Shown: piece after piece, positions 43,542 to 53,747 of the stretch
Numbering within the stretch: the first letter of the stretch is position 1
Layout of the letters: each line of letters begins with the position of its first letter
Source: CAYUYV01 sp050331455
Lineage (GTDB): Bacteria > Pseudomonadota > Alphaproteobacteria > JAJFIK01
Length of the DNA stretch: 62,899 nucleotides
Assembly: GCA_050331455.1 (NCBI GenBank)
Contig: JBHJGV010000020.1
Coordinates: 1 to 62,899, forward strand
Direction of reading: 5' to 3'
Translations under genes and position numbers: made by a program
The notes under the pieces: generated by a model
Told to the model about the DNA's origin: nothing
What the model saw: the letters and a program-made list of their open reading frames with translations, nothing else
The model's database searches: none

Positions 43542-45615
43542 TCGCGGATCCATGCTCCGTTTTTCCCTATCGCTTACACTGATTGTTCTTTTCGCGGGGT
43601 TGGCTCCTGACACGGCCCGCGCCCAGGACCGTGCACCCCTCGACATCACACCGCGGCGCTTCAGCGCACAGGAAACGCCCTCCGCGGATGCGGGCCCGAC
43701 CCGGGAAACCCGGATCATTGAGCGGTTCGGCCGCATCGAAGTGACTCGCATCACGGGACCGCGTTATCGCGGCCCGGGGCGCAACGGCCAAAGCCGCGAC
43801 CGGACCATCGGGCTCGGGCCCGACCCATGGAAGGGAACGCCTGCACCGCTGGCCCGGGCGCTGATCGAGGCTCTGCCCGTCGGCGCGCCCTCGCCCACCA
43901 TGGGCGCCCTCATCCACGCCCTTCTCACGGCGCCGGGACCGGGCGATGAAGCCCGCACCAAGCCCTGGATGCCGCTGTCCTCCCGCTTTCAGCCCTTGCG
44001 GTCTGGCACGGACGAGGCGCTGAGCGAGGACGATGTCGCGTTCCTGATCCTCCGGCTGTCGCGCCTCCACGAGGCCGGCCATATGGAGGATGCGGCGAGC
44101 CTGGCCGCCCAGGTCACGGAGGCCGGGCGCAGCGACCGGGCCGGCAGCCGCATTCAGGCGATGGCCGCGCTGCTGGACAACGAGCATCAGGAAGCCTGCG
44201 ATCTCGGCCTGCGCATGCGTCTGGAGACGGAGGATCCGTTCTGGGTGAAGCTGCGGGCATTTTGTTATCTGCTCGACAATGCGGCATCGGCCGCCCTTCT
44301 CACCGCCGATGTGCTGGTGGAGCGGGGGACGCCCGCGCCCGTCTTCCACGCCCTCACCATGGCCTTGACCGGCCGAGCCACCCTGCCCGAGAGCATCTGG
44401 ACCCGCGCGCCCCTAACGCCCCTCGCCTATGCCATGGCCCGCCATGGCGGCATCCCCCTGCCCGATGCGGCCCTGGACATGGCTGAGCCAGCGGTCTTGC
44501 GGGCCATTGCCATGGATATCGTCCCGGCGGAGCCGGATCCGGCCGACCCGGGCGCGACGACCGTTGCGCCGGCTCCGGAGCGCAGTGCCTATCGCCAGGC
44601 TCTGACGGCGGCGGAGCGGAGCGTGCTGAGCGGGGCTTTGGACCCGGCCGCCCTTGCCCATGCCTATCGCCAGGTGCCCTTTGACCGGGCCGCCATGGCC
44701 GATCCGCTGGCGGCTGCGCAAAATCAGGCCCCCGCGGAAGCCAACGCCCTGTTTTTCCAAGTCATCGAGAAGGAAGCCATCCCGGCCAGTCGGATCGAAC
44801 TCCTTGCAGCGGCCCTCGACCGCGCCTGGGCCACGGAATCGGGCCTTCCGGTGGCACTGGTCTATGGCGACACGCTGGAGGGGATCACGCCCGATCCCGA
44901 TCTCGGCTGGGCCGCTGCGGATCTGGCCCTTGCCGCCTTGCTGAACGATCAGCCGGCCGCCGCCTATGCGTGGCGCAATGTGCTCAGCCAAACCCTGTCC
45001 CGGGCGCCCGGCGGCACGGGGGCGGAAACCCTGCACCGCCTGGACGCGGCCCTGGCCGTGGCGGCACCGCGCAGCGGCGTGGAGGCTGCCCGCGCCCGGG
45101 TCGGCTTCGGCCCGCCCGTCCTTCCCGGGTCCATGAGCGCCATTGATGGATGGATCGAAAGGGCGTCCGGGCCATCCGATGACGCCGCCGGAGGCGACTC
45201 ATCGGCCTTCGATCCGAGGCTGGTGCTGACGGAACTTGAAATCCTCGGCGCGCTCGGACACCCCCTCACGGACACCGCATGGATCTGGCTGACCGAACGC
45301 CGGGAGCAGCGGACCGTCGCCGTCCATGCCTCGCCGGCCCTCACATTGCGGGCCCTTGATGCCGCGGCCAAGGGGCGGATCGGCGAGGCTGTGGCCCTGG
45401 CCCTGATCATCGCAGGCAAGCCCGGGCCGGCAGATGGATCCCTGGCAACGACCCTGACGGCCGTGCGCATCCTCAATGCCCTCGGTCTCGATTATCCGGC
45501 CCGCCGGCTGGCGCTCGAAGCCCTGCTCAGCCGCGCCCGCCCGGCTGCGGATCGAGCCTTAGGCGAAAACGCAACGCTCATGCCCCCTCCCCCTGGACCC
45601 ACCGAGACGCCATAA
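43522..45615 (+). CDS. Large exported protein of unknown function
   Basis: About 697 residues from ATG 43522 (43552 is possible). The signal peptide is FSLSLTLIVLFAGLAPDTAR ending in AQD. After a Pro-rich stretch the rest is strongly helical with repeated Ala/Leu patterns (EDVAFLILRLSRLHEAGHME, DNEHQEACDLGLRMR, DNAASAALLTADVLVERG, NDQPAAAYAWRNVL), suggesting an alpha-solenoid or TPR-like periplasmic protein. Its place between the aroKB and xerD loci is shared by unnamed genes in related bacteria, as far as I recall. Function unknown. Confidence 0.7.
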   Translation: MTRRAIDRGSMLRFSLSLTLIVLFAGLAPDTARAQDRAPLDITPRRFSAQETPSADAGPTRETRIIERFGRIEVTRITGPRYRGPGRNGQSRDRTIGLGPDPWKGTPAPLARALIEALPVGAPSPTMGALIHALLTAPGPGDEARTKPWMPLSSRFQPLRSGTDEALSEDDVAFLILRLSRLHEAGHMEDAASLAAQVTEAGRSDRAGSRIQAMAALLDNEHQEACDLGLRMRLETEDPFWVKLRAFCYLLDNAASAALLTADVLVERGTPAPVFHALTMALTGRATLPESIWTRAPLTPLAYAMARHGGIPLPDAALDMAEPAVLRAIAMDIVPAEPDPADPGATTVAPAPERSAYRQALTAAERSVLSGALDPAALAHAYRQVPFDRAAMADPLAAAQNQAPAEANALFFQVIEKEAIPASRIELLAAALDRAWATESGLPVALVYGDTLEGITPDPDLGWAAADLALAALLNDQPAAAYAWRNVLSQTLSRAPGGTGAETLHRLDAALAVAAPRSGVEAARARVGFGPPVLPGSMSAIDGWIERASGPSDDAAGGDSSAFDPRLVLTELEILGALGHPLTDTAWIWLTERREQRTVAVHASPALTLRALDAAAKGRIGEAVALALIIAGKPGPADGSLATTLTAVRILNALGLDYPARRLALEALLSRARPAADRALGENATLMPPPPGPTETP

Positions 45616-45817
45616 TAAGGATCGAGTGCAGCGATCCAGACGGATGATTCGGGCGCAGGTCGCCAGCCGTGTGGAGAATCGCCGCATCAACAAAGTCTTG
45701 CTTGGGCACCGGGCCGACAGAAGGGGCACCTTCTGTCGGAGTCGATGCACGAGCGTGACGCAAACGGAGCGGGTTCAGCCGGTGTTCCGCATCAGGCGGC
45801 ACCGCACGGGGGACGAG

Positions 45818-46837
45818 ATGTCGAGCAGCATTGAAACAAAAGGGACACCCGCCCCGGGAACCGGATCCGCTTCCGACGGGAGCGATGCGAGCCTGTCCTC
45901 CTGCCTCCAGGCCGGCCACCGGCATGTGGAAGCCTTTCTCGAAATGCTGAGCGTTGAACGCGGTGCGGCCGGTAACACGCTCGAGGCCTATGCCCGGGAC
46001 CTGCGGGATTTTGCGAGCTTCATCACCCGCCAGGGCCGGGAAATCATGACCGCCGGCGCCGAAGACCTGCGGGCCTATCTGCGCAGTCTGGAACAGGCGG
46101 GGATGGCGGCCTCCACCGCGGCGCGCCGGCTTTCTTCCCTGCGCCAGTTCCACAAATTTCTCTACGCCGAGGGCATTCGCGACGACGACCCCAGCGCCGG
46201 CCTCGACGGGCCGCGCCCCGCCCGCAGTCTGCCGCGCACCTTGAGCGAGGGCGATGTGAGCCGTCTGCTGGCCGAGGCGCGGCGCGATACCCGCAGCCCG
46301 GAAAGCAAGCGGCTGCGTTGCCTGATCGAGGTGCTTTACGCCACCGGCGCGCGGGTCTCGGAACTCGTTGCCCTGCCCTTCTCCTCGGCCGCCGCGGATC
46401 CGCGCTTCCAGATGATCACAGGCAAGGGGGGCCGGGAGCGCATGGTGCCCCTGAACGAGCCGGCCACCGATGCGCTGTCGGACTACAAAGGCGTGCGCAC
46501 CCGGTTCCTGCCGCGCAGTATAAGCGACAGCCGTTTTCTTTTCCCCTCCCGCGCCCGCCAGGGTCACCTGACCCGCCACCGTTTTGCCCAGCTCCTGAAG
46601 GACCTCGCCGCACGGGCCGGCCTCGCCCCCGACAGCCTGTCCCCCCACACCTTGCGGCACGCCTTCGCCAGCCACCTTTTGGCCAATGGCGCCGATCTGC
46701 GCGCCGTGCAGATGATGCTCGGGCATGCCGACATCTCCACGACCCAGCTCTATACCCATGTCCTGGAAGAGCGGCTGAAAACGATCGTGCACGAGCACCA
46801 CCCCCTCAACGCCGCCCGCCGCGACCAGGAGGGCTGA
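45818..46837 (+). CDS. xerD: Site-specific tyrosine recombinase XerD
   Basis: 339 residues from ATG 45818 (GGGGGACGAG upstream). SAM-like core-binding domain (FLEMLSVERGAAGNTLEAYA, RDLRDF) and catalytic domain with R (TGARVSELVALP), K (ITGKGGRERMVPL), H-x-x-R (LSPHTLRHAFASHLL), H (LGHADISTTQ) and the Tyr nucleophile (QLYTHV). It resolves chromosome dimers at dif with XerC. A chromosomal xerD is more likely than a mobile integrase, given its conserved size and housekeeping neighbours. Confidence 0.94.
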   Translation: MSSSIETKGTPAPGTGSASDGSDASLSSCLQAGHRHVEAFLEMLSVERGAAGNTLEAYARDLRDFASFITRQGREIMTAGAEDLRAYLRSLEQAGMAASTAARRLSSLRQFHKFLYAEGIRDDDPSAGLDGPRPARSLPRTLSEGDVSRLLAEARRDTRSPESKRLRCLIEVLYATGARVSELVALPFSSAAADPRFQMITGKGGRERMVPLNEPATDALSDYKGVRTRFLPRSISDSRFLFPSRARQGHLTRHRFAQLLKDLAARAGLAPDSLSPHTLRHAFASHLLANGADLRAVQMMLGHADISTTQLYTHVLEERLKTIVHEHHPLNAARRDQEG

Positions 46838-47034
46838 GGGGAAAAAACGGCTGGGAACGCGCAAGTCAAAGGCTTTGGCAAGTGTGGCGCCGCAAAGCTG
46901 CGCGCGCCGCGTCTGGCTGTCTCACAATTGCCGTGTCGAACCCGCCGCTCCGGTCCCTGTGCCTTGATCGCAGCCGCGGGTGGGCTTAAGCAGCCCTGAT
47001 ATCCGGCAGCGCATCACGTCACAGGAGCCCGCCC

Positions 47035-48030
47035 ATGAGCTTTACCCATTACGACCGCCGATCGATCCGGCTCGCCCGATCGAAACTGTTCCTGCCCGGA
47101 TCCCGGCGCGACTTCATCGAGAAAGCCGCGAAAGGCGATGCGGACTGCATCTGCATGGACCTGGAGGATGCAGTGGCACCGAGCGACAAGCTCGAGGCCC
47201 GCAAGAACATCATCGAGGCGCTGAACGAGGTGGATTTCGGTGACAAGAGCGTCGGTATCCGGATCAACGGCCTCAACACCCATTATGCCTATCGCGACGT
47301 GATCGACATCATGGAGCAGGGCGGGGAGCGCCTCGACACCATTATGATCCCGAAAGTCGGCGTGGCGGCCGATCTTTATGCCATCGACATGCTGATTTCC
47401 CAGTGCGAATGGGCCGTGGGGCGGCACAAGCGCATCGGCCTTGAGGTCGTCATCGAGAGTGCCCTCGGCATCGAAAACATCAACGAGCTGTGCCGCGCCA
47501 GCGCCCGCCTCGAAAGCGTGCATTTCGGCGCCGCGGATTATGCCGCCTCGGCCAATATGCGCACCACCAATATTGGGGGCGCCAACGCCGATTATACGGT
47601 CATGACGGATCCGGACGAAAGCGGAAACCGCTATCTGCACTGGGGCGACATGTGGCACTACCCCATCATGCGCATGGTGGCGGCGGCCCGGGCCCACGGC
47701 ATCACGCCGATTGACGGCCCCTTCGGCGATTATTCGGATCCGGACGGCCTGCGGAACCAGGCCATGCGGACGGCCGTGCTGGGCTGCGAGGGCAAATGGG
47801 CCATCCATCCCAAGCAGGTGTCGATCTGCAACGAGATCTTCACGCCGCCGCCCAATGAGGTCGACAAGGCCCGAGAAATCCTGGTCGCAATGGCGGAGGC
47901 CCAGTCCAAGGGCCTCGGCGCCGCGACCTATCGGGGCACGCTGATTGATGCCGCCTCGATCCGCCAGGCCGAAGTGATCGTGCGCCAAGTCGACCTGATC
48001 GCCAAACGGGACCAGGAAAAGACCCTCTGA
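47035..48030 (+). CDS. mcl1: L-malyl-CoA / beta-methylmalyl-CoA lyase
   Basis: 331 residues of the HpcH/HpaI CoA-ester lyase family. RSKLFLPGSRRDFIEKAAKG, DADCICMDLEDAVAP, IGLEVVIESALGIENINELC, FGAADYAASANMRTTNIGG, and the C-terminal GCEGKWAIHPKQV are diagnostic for Mcl1-type lyases. They cleave malyl-CoA to acetyl-CoA and glyoxylate, in the ethylmalonyl-CoA or 3-hydroxypropionate pathways. No other pathway gene is adjacent. Confidence 0.93.
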   Translation: MSFTHYDRRSIRLARSKLFLPGSRRDFIEKAAKGDADCICMDLEDAVAPSDKLEARKNIIEALNEVDFGDKSVGIRINGLNTHYAYRDVIDIMEQGGERLDTIMIPKVGVAADLYAIDMLISQCEWAVGRHKRIGLEVVIESALGIENINELCRASARLESVHFGAADYAASANMRTTNIGGANADYTVMTDPDESGNRYLHWGDMWHYPIMRMVAAARAHGITPIDGPFGDYSDPDGLRNQAMRTAVLGCEGKWAIHPKQVSICNEIFTPPPNEVDKAREILVAMAEAQSKGLGAATYRGTLIDAASIRQAEVIVRQVDLIAKRDQEKTL

Positions 48031-48062
48031 TAAGGGCCCCCCTTGATCGGGGATCGTGACCG

Positions 48063-48089
48063 GCCTGCGGGATGGATCGTCCCGCAGGC
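48063..48089. terminator. Hairpin between mcl1 and accA
   Basis: A perfect 10-bp inverted repeat (GCCTGCGGGA, 7-nt loop, TCCCGCAGGC), 33 bp after the mcl1 stop. No T-run follows. Possible attenuator or terminator separating mcl1 from accA. Confidence 0.45.
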
Positions 48090-48122
48090 TGGCCTTGTAC
48101 TGATTTTCAGGAGTACCGCGCC

Positions 48123-49082
48123 ATGCAGCCCTACCTCGATTTTGAGAAGCAGGTGGCCGATCTCGAAGGCAAGATCGAGGAACTGCGCCAGATTTCCGAA
48201 GGCGAGGCCAGCGTCGATATCGACGACGAGATTGCCAAACTGGAGACCAAGGCCTCGGGCCTGTTGCGCGAAGCCTATGCCAAGCTGACCCCCTGGCAAA
48301 AGACGCAAGTGGCGCGGCACCCGAACCGGCCCCACTGTCTCGATTATATCAACCGCCTGCTGAGCGATTTCACGCCGCTGGCAGGGGACCGGCTGTTCGG
48401 CCAGGACCAGGCGATCATCGGCGGGCTTGGCCGGTTCAAGGGACGCTCCGTGGTGGTGATCGGCCATGAGAAAGGCTCGGACACCCAGACCCGGTTGACC
48501 CACAATTTCGGCATGGCCATGCCCGAGGGCTATCGCAAGGCCATCCGTCTGATGGGCCTTGCCGAACGGTTCAATCTGCCGGTGATCTCCCTCGTGGACA
48601 CGGCCGGAGCCTATCCGGGCATCGGCGCGGAAGAACGCGGCCAGGCGGAGGCGATTGCACGGTGCACGGATCGCTGCCTGACCCTCGGCGTGCCGATGGT
48701 GGCGTTGGTGATCGGTGAGGGCGGCTCGGGCGGCGCGGTCGCCATCGCCACGGCCAACCGGGTGCTGATGCTCGAACACGCGGTCTATTCCGTGATCTCA
48801 CCGGAGGGCTGCGCCTCGATCCTCTGGCGCGATGCCAACAAGGCCAAGGAGGCGGCCGCAGCCATGCGCCTGACGGCCCAGGACCTGTTGGAGCGCGCGG
48901 TGAGGGACCAAAGCGTGCCCGCGCCCGGCGGCGGGGCCCACCGGGCCCCGGACGCCGTGATCGACCAGGCCGGCGAGCGCATCGACGAGGCCCTGTTCGA
49001 CCTCGCCGATCTCAGCCCCAACGACCTGCGCCGCGACCGCCGCCACAAATTCCTCGCCATCGGCCGCGACACGGTGCACTAG
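48123..49082 (+). CDS. accA: Acetyl-CoA carboxylase carboxyltransferase subunit alpha
   Basis: 319 residues. MQPYLDFEKQVADLEGKIEE opens the AccA N-terminal domain, TPWQKTQVARHPNRPHCLDY is conserved, and the carboxyltransferase core contains FGMAMPEGYRKAIRLMGLAE, FNLPVISLVDTAGAYPGIGA, IGEGGSGGAVAIATANRVLM and YSVISPEGCASILWRDANKA. Pairs with AccD (not here) to transfer the carboxyl group to acetyl-CoA. Confidence 0.97.
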   Translation: MQPYLDFEKQVADLEGKIEELRQISEGEASVDIDDEIAKLETKASGLLREAYAKLTPWQKTQVARHPNRPHCLDYINRLLSDFTPLAGDRLFGQDQAIIGGLGRFKGRSVVVIGHEKGSDTQTRLTHNFGMAMPEGYRKAIRLMGLAERFNLPVISLVDTAGAYPGIGAEERGQAEAIARCTDRCLTLGVPMVALVIGEGGSGGAVAIATANRVLMLEHAVYSVISPEGCASILWRDANKAKEAAAAMRLTAQDLLERAVRDQSVPAPGGGAHRAPDAVIDQAGERIDEALFDLADLSPNDLRRDRRHKFLAIGRDTVH

Positions 49083-49234
49083 CAGACCCAGACGGAGAGC
49101 CCGTCGGTGGAAGGCCTTTTTCATTGCCGGCGCACTCGACTCCCCTATTGCCAGCGACGACAATCGGAGCGACTGGACGGGACAAGACGCCGCCGACGGC
49201 TGGGCGGTGGTCCGATCAGGAGAGGAGCGACCCG

Positions 49235-51160
49235 ATGCGTTATCTGCACATCCTTGCCGCCTGCACCGTTTTGGCGGGCCCGGCGCTTGCCGAGGACCCC
49301 AAGCCATGGCCTTTTCCGGAGGACATTCCCTCGCCGGCGCCGGCCGATCCGGGCCTTGCGGGTCAGCAGCCGCCCAATATCGTGCGCTTTCTTAAAGTAA
49401 GGGGCGTCGGGGCCACGGATCTGTCGCCCGACGGCAAGACCATTGCGTTCCGCATGTCGGTGACGGGCGAGCCCCAACTGTGGACGGTGCCGGCCGCCGG
49501 CGGCTGGCCGCGCCAGATCACCTTCGGCGGCGCCGTGTCGAACCACCGTTGGCTGCCCACCGGGGACATGCTCTATGGCGCGGACCGGGAGGGCGACGAG
49601 CGGCTGGGCCTGAAGGTGATCTCGGCGGACGGCACCCGGGAGCGCATTGCAAGGCCCTATTCCGAGGCCTTTATCGTGCCCGGCCCCACCTCCGCAGACG
49701 GACGGTATCTCGCCTATTCCACGACCCAGCGCAACGGGACGGACTTCGACATCCACATTCTCGATCTTCAGTCTGGGGATGACCGGGCGGTCTATGAGGG
49801 CCGGTTCGGCTTTTTCGTGCGGGCGTGGCGTCCAAATGGCGACACGCTGATCGTCTCCGAGACCGTGGGCGAGGACGGCAACAATCTCTATGCCCTCAAT
49901 GCCGAGACCGGCGCCATGGAGACCCTGTTCAAGCCCGTCGAGAAGAGCGCCTATGAGGACATCACCTGGCTGCCCGACGGCTCCGGCTTCTATCTGACGA
50001 CCAATCAGGACCGGGACTATAAGGCCCTCGCCTTCTACAGCTGGGCCGACAAGTCCATGGCCGTGGTCGTGGCGCCGGACCACGATGTGGACAGCGTCGC
50101 CCTGGCCGGCAATGGCCGCTATCTGGTCTGGACCCAGAACGAGGGTGGCTACAGCCGTCTAAGGGGCCTCGACCGGGCAACCGGCAAGCCGATCCAGGCA
50201 CCCGAAGGCCTGCCCGTCGGCGTCTATGGCCTCGACGGTGCCGCGAAAGCCCCGGTCATGGCCGTCAGCGTGGGCGGACCGTCCAATCCTGGCGACATCT
50301 TCACCTGGGACATCGCCGAGGGCACCGTCGTGCATGCGGCGCGATCGGACCTCGCCGGCCTCGACGCCGGCCGCTTCGTGACGCCGGAAACCCTGTTTTT
50401 CGAGGCCAGCGACGGCGTGCGCCTCAACGGCCTGTTCTACGCCCCGAAAAAGGCGACGGCCGGCCAGGGCAAACCGCCCGTGGTCGTCAATGTCCATGGC
50501 GGGCCCACGGGCCAGGCACGGCCGCGGTTCAGCGCCGTGATCCAGTATCTGGTGGCCCAGGGCGTGGCCGTCTTTGACCTGAATTTCCGGGGCTCCACGG
50601 GGTTCGGTCGGCGCTTTGCGGATCTCGACAACCAATTCAACCGGACCGACTCCGTGCGCGACGTGGCCGATGCCATCGACTGGCTGGCCACCACGGGCCG
50701 GGTGGATGCGTCCCGCGCCGCCGTCATGGGCGGCTCCTATGGCGGCTATCTGACCAATGCCGTTGTCGGGATGTATCCGGACAAATTCGTGGCCGGCGTC
50801 TCATTCGTGGGCGTATCGGACTGGGTGCGGGCCCTGGAGACGGCGTCGCCGGCGCTCAAGGCCAGCGACCGCATCGAGTATGGCGACATCACCGACCCGA
50901 AAGTGCGCGACTTCCACGCCAGGATCTCGCCCATCAATTTCGTGGACAATATCACGGCCTCCCTCATGGTCCTGCACGGGGCCAACGAACCGCGCGACCC
51001 CATCGAGGAATCGGATGCCCTGGTGAAGGCGATCCGGGCCAAGGGCGGCACGGTCCAATATCTGCGTTTCCCCGACGAGGGCCACGGCATCCGCAAGCTG
51101 GAAAACCGTATCACCGCCTATCGGCGCATCGCGGCCTTCCTGCGTGACACGCTGAAATAA
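49235..51160 (+). CDS. S9 family prolyl oligopeptidase-type peptidase, exported
   Basis: 641 residues from ATG 49235 (AGAGGAG upstream). The signal peptide is HILAACTVLAGPALAED. An N-terminal WD40-like beta-propeller (SPDGKTIAFRMS, SADGRYLAYSTTQ) is followed by the alpha/beta hydrolase domain with VVVNVHGGPTGQARP, the nucleophile GGSYGGYLTN (Ser near 501), GANEPRDPIEES for the Asp and DEGHGIRK for the His. Cleaves short peptides in the periplasm. Confidence 0.93.
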   Translation: MRYLHILAACTVLAGPALAEDPKPWPFPEDIPSPAPADPGLAGQQPPNIVRFLKVRGVGATDLSPDGKTIAFRMSVTGEPQLWTVPAAGGWPRQITFGGAVSNHRWLPTGDMLYGADREGDERLGLKVISADGTRERIARPYSEAFIVPGPTSADGRYLAYSTTQRNGTDFDIHILDLQSGDDRAVYEGRFGFFVRAWRPNGDTLIVSETVGEDGNNLYALNAETGAMETLFKPVEKSAYEDITWLPDGSGFYLTTNQDRDYKALAFYSWADKSMAVVVAPDHDVDSVALAGNGRYLVWTQNEGGYSRLRGLDRATGKPIQAPEGLPVGVYGLDGAAKAPVMAVSVGGPSNPGDIFTWDIAEGTVVHAARSDLAGLDAGRFVTPETLFFEASDGVRLNGLFYAPKKATAGQGKPPVVVNVHGGPTGQARPRFSAVIQYLVAQGVAVFDLNFRGSTGFGRRFADLDNQFNRTDSVRDVADAIDWLATTGRVDASRAAVMGGSYGGYLTNAVVGMYPDKFVAGVSFVGVSDWVRALETASPALKASDRIEYGDITDPKVRDFHARISPINFVDNITASLMVLHGANEPRDPIEESDALVKAIRAKGGTVQYLRFPDEGHGIRKLENRITAYRRIAAFLRDTLK

Positions 51161-51182
51161 GGCCTGACACGGAGAAAGAGCC

Positions 51183-51962
51183 ATGACCGAGCCCACACCC
51201 ATCGACGCCTATGAGCGGTTCGCGTTCACGGCGCCCCTTTCCAAAGGGGGCAACTACACGGCGCCGGTCTATCGGCGGGGCGCGGGACCCGCGGTTATGG
51301 TCATGCAGGAGCTTCCCGGCATCGGCCGGGAGGCGCTCGCTTTCGCGGACCGGCTCGTGGACGCGGGATACCAGGTGGTCCTGCCCCACTGGTTTGGGCC
51401 CATCGGTCGCACCTCCATGCTCGGCAACACGGTCCGTCTCCTGTGCATGCGGCGGGTTTTCAGCCTGTTTGCCAAGGACCACAGCAGCCCGGTGATCGGC
51501 TGGCTGATGGCCCTGTGCCGGCGCCTGAAGGACGAAAGCGGCTATCCCGGCGTCGGGGTGGTGGGCATGTGCCTGTCGGGCAATTTCGCCCTCTCGCTCC
51601 TAGCCGATGACAGTGTGCTGGCGGCCGTGGCCTCCCAACCCTCCCTGCCCATCGGCGGGCACGACGCCCTTCACATGGCGCCGGAGGATGTGGCGGCGAT
51701 CCGGACCCGGCTCGATACGATCGGTCCGGCCCAGGCCTATCGCTTCGCTGAGGATCCGCTGTGCCGCGCAGCCAAATACGAGGCGTTCGACGCGGCCTTC
51801 AACACGGATGGTGCAGAGCGTTTGACCTTGACCACCCTGCCCGGCCCCGGCCATTCCGTGTTCACGCTCCATTTCGTCGATGAGGCCGGCCATCCCACGC
51901 ATGCGGCGCTTCAATCCGTTCTCGGCTATTTCGGCCGTCGCCTCAAAGCGGCCGGCGATTGA
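51183..51962 (+). CDS. Dienelactone hydrolase family protein (second copy)
   Basis: 259 residues, ATG 51183, 22 bp after the peptidase stop, so probably co-transcribed. MVMQELPGIGREALAFADRL, QVVLPHWFGPIGRT, and the nucleophile motif GVVGMCLSGNFALSLLAD (Cys near 130). It lacks a signal peptide and is therefore cytosolic, unlike the copy at 32730. The C-terminal His lies in GPGHSVFTL. Confidence 0.87.
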   Translation: MTEPTPIDAYERFAFTAPLSKGGNYTAPVYRRGAGPAVMVMQELPGIGREALAFADRLVDAGYQVVLPHWFGPIGRTSMLGNTVRLLCMRRVFSLFAKDHSSPVIGWLMALCRRLKDESGYPGVGVVGMCLSGNFALSLLADDSVLAAVASQPSLPIGGHDALHMAPEDVAAIRTRLDTIGPAQAYRFAEDPLCRAAKYEAFDAAFNTDGAERLTLTTLPGPGHSVFTLHFVDEAGHPTHAALQSVLGYFGRRLKAAGD

Positions 51963-52157
51963 TATTCTCTATGAGCGAGGCGAGGCGCTGACAGGAGTCT
52001 TCCCTCGTCGGATTGGTGATGCGCACTGTTCGGGGCGGGATTTCGATGGTCCGATACGCCCGCGTCTCGAGCCATTTCATCAGCACCAGAATCCAGTGGC
52101 CCTTTTGTAGCGGACGCTGCGTCTCACAATGGACGGTGCCGCTCCCGTGCCGGGCCC

Positions 52158-53747
52158 TCAGGCCGCCTGCCTGGCGCCTTCGGTCAGGTCGATGAGGCTG
52201 AAAAGATCGTCATCGTCATGGGACGGATCGCCGGGCAGGCTGGACAGGGGCAGCAGCACGCGGACCGTGGTCCCCACCCCTTCCTCGCTGTCGATGATCA
52301 GGGCCCCGCCATGGAGGGTCACCAGCGCCTTGACGATGGCAAGGCCGAGCCCGGTGCCCGGCAGGCCGGCCCGGGGCCCGTCCGCGTCCTCGGGCAGGGG
52401 GGAGCGGGCGCCCTTGTGCACCTGCTCGAAAGGCCGGCCCAGGCGGCCCAGCGCCTCCTGCGGGATGCCAACGCCGGAATCGGTCACGGACAATTCCATC
52501 CACTCCGCATCGGCCATCAGGCCGACACTGACCCGACCGCCGGGACCTGTGAATTTAATGGCATTGGACAGAAGATTGAGCAGCACCTGTCGCATGGCCC
52601 GTCCGTCCGCCTGCAGATCGGGGACGCCGGGGTCGATTTCCACCTCCAATTTGAGGCCGGCCTGGCGAGCCGAATAGGCGATGGTCTTCAGGCATTTCTC
52701 GATAACGAGCGGCATACGGATGGTCTCGAGTTCCAGGTCGTAGCGTCCTGCTTCGATCTTGGACATGTCGAGAATGTCGTTGATGAGATCGAGGAGATGT
52801 TTGCCGCTTTCGTGGATGTAGTCCGCATATTCCTGGTAGCGCCGCGCCCCCAGGGGGCCAAACATCTGCACGCACATGACTTCGGAAAATCCGATGATCG
52901 CGTTGAGCGGCGTACGCAATTCGTGGCTGACACTGGCCAGAAAGCGCGTCTTGGCAAGGCTTGCGGCCTCGGCACTGTCGCGGGCGCGCTCCAGGGTCTC
53001 TTCGCGGCGCTTGCGAGCCTCGATACAGCGCACCGTCGCCACGAAACCGCCCAGGCCACCCGCGGACGCCCGGCGCAGCGGGGCACCGCGCATCTCCACC
53101 CAGCGGTACCCGCCGTCCCGGTGACGCAGACGCAGATCGGCCGTGCGCGGGGCGTCGGCGGGGCCCAGATCCCGGCGGCGCATGTCGGCCAGCAGGATTT
53201 CGAGGGCCGGCCAGTCCGCCGGATGGACATGGCCGTGGAGGGTGCGCCCAATCAGATCCGTCCCGTCATGGCCCATCAGGGGCCGGCAGCCGGGCGAGAC
53301 CGTCAGGGCCCGCCCCTCCCGGTCATGGTGGATGACGAGATCGGCGCCGTCCTCGTAGAAAGCGCGCAGCAGAGTGTAATCGGTCCGCATCCGGCGCACC
53401 CAGGCCATGCTGGCAAAACCGCCCGCACCCGCGAGCAGGGCTGCGGCCGGCGCCACGACGCTGACCGGCACCCCGAACCAGAGCGCTGCGGCCGGACCAC
53501 CGGCCAGGAAGACGCCGCATGTTGTCGCGGCAAGACCGACCGACGCGTCGCCGCGGCCGAGCCATTGGCCGTGGCTGGCTCCGTGGCTGGTCCCGTGACC
53601 GGGAAAAGGCAGAACCGGTGGGACGGGAGGCCGGCTTGCGGACCGGCTGCGGGTGTCCCGGCTGCGACCACCGGGCGGGGCCGGGCGCGGGCGCCGAAGG
53701 ATCCGTGCCATCAAGTCGAGGGCTTTCCGCTGCAAGAACAACCCCAT
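52158..53747 (-). CDS. PAS-domain sensor histidine kinase (PleC/DivJ-like)
   Basis: About 529 residues from ATG 53747 (GGGGGGCGAACAG upstream). Two hydrophobic segments (GLAATTCGVFLAGGPAAALW; VSVVAPAAALLAGAGGFA) precede a PAS domain (TLLRAFYEDGADLVIHHDRE, YRWVEMRG), HisKA (FLASVSHELRTPLNAIIGFS) and HATPase (LLNLLSNAIKFTGPGG; DSGVGIP; GTGLGLAIVKALV). The architecture resembles cell-cycle kinases PleC/DivJ. No response regulator is adjacent. It ends with an acidic patch (DPSHDDDDLFSLIDL). Confidence 0.9.
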   Translation of the reverse strand: MGLFLQRKALDLMARILRRPRPAPPGGRSRDTRSRSASRPPVPPVLPFPGHGTSHGASHGQWLGRGDASVGLAATTCGVFLAGGPAAALWFGVPVSVVAPAAALLAGAGGFASMAWVRRMRTDYTLLRAFYEDGADLVIHHDREGRALTVSPGCRPLMGHDGTDLIGRTLHGHVHPADWPALEILLADMRRRDLGPADAPRTADLRLRHRDGGYRWVEMRGAPLRRASAGGLGGFVATVRCIEARKRREETLERARDSAEAASLAKTRFLASVSHELRTPLNAIIGFSEVMCVQMFGPLGARRYQEYADYIHESGKHLLDLINDILDMSKIEAGRYDLELETIRMPLVIEKCLKTIAYSARQAGLKLEVEIDPGVPDLQADGRAMRQVLLNLLSNAIKFTGPGGRVSVGLMADAEWMELSVTDSGVGIPQEALGRLGRPFEQVHKGARSPLPEDADGPRAGLPGTGLGLAIVKALVTLHGGALIIDSEEGVGTTVRVLLPLSSLPGDPSHDDDDLFSLIDLTEGARQAA

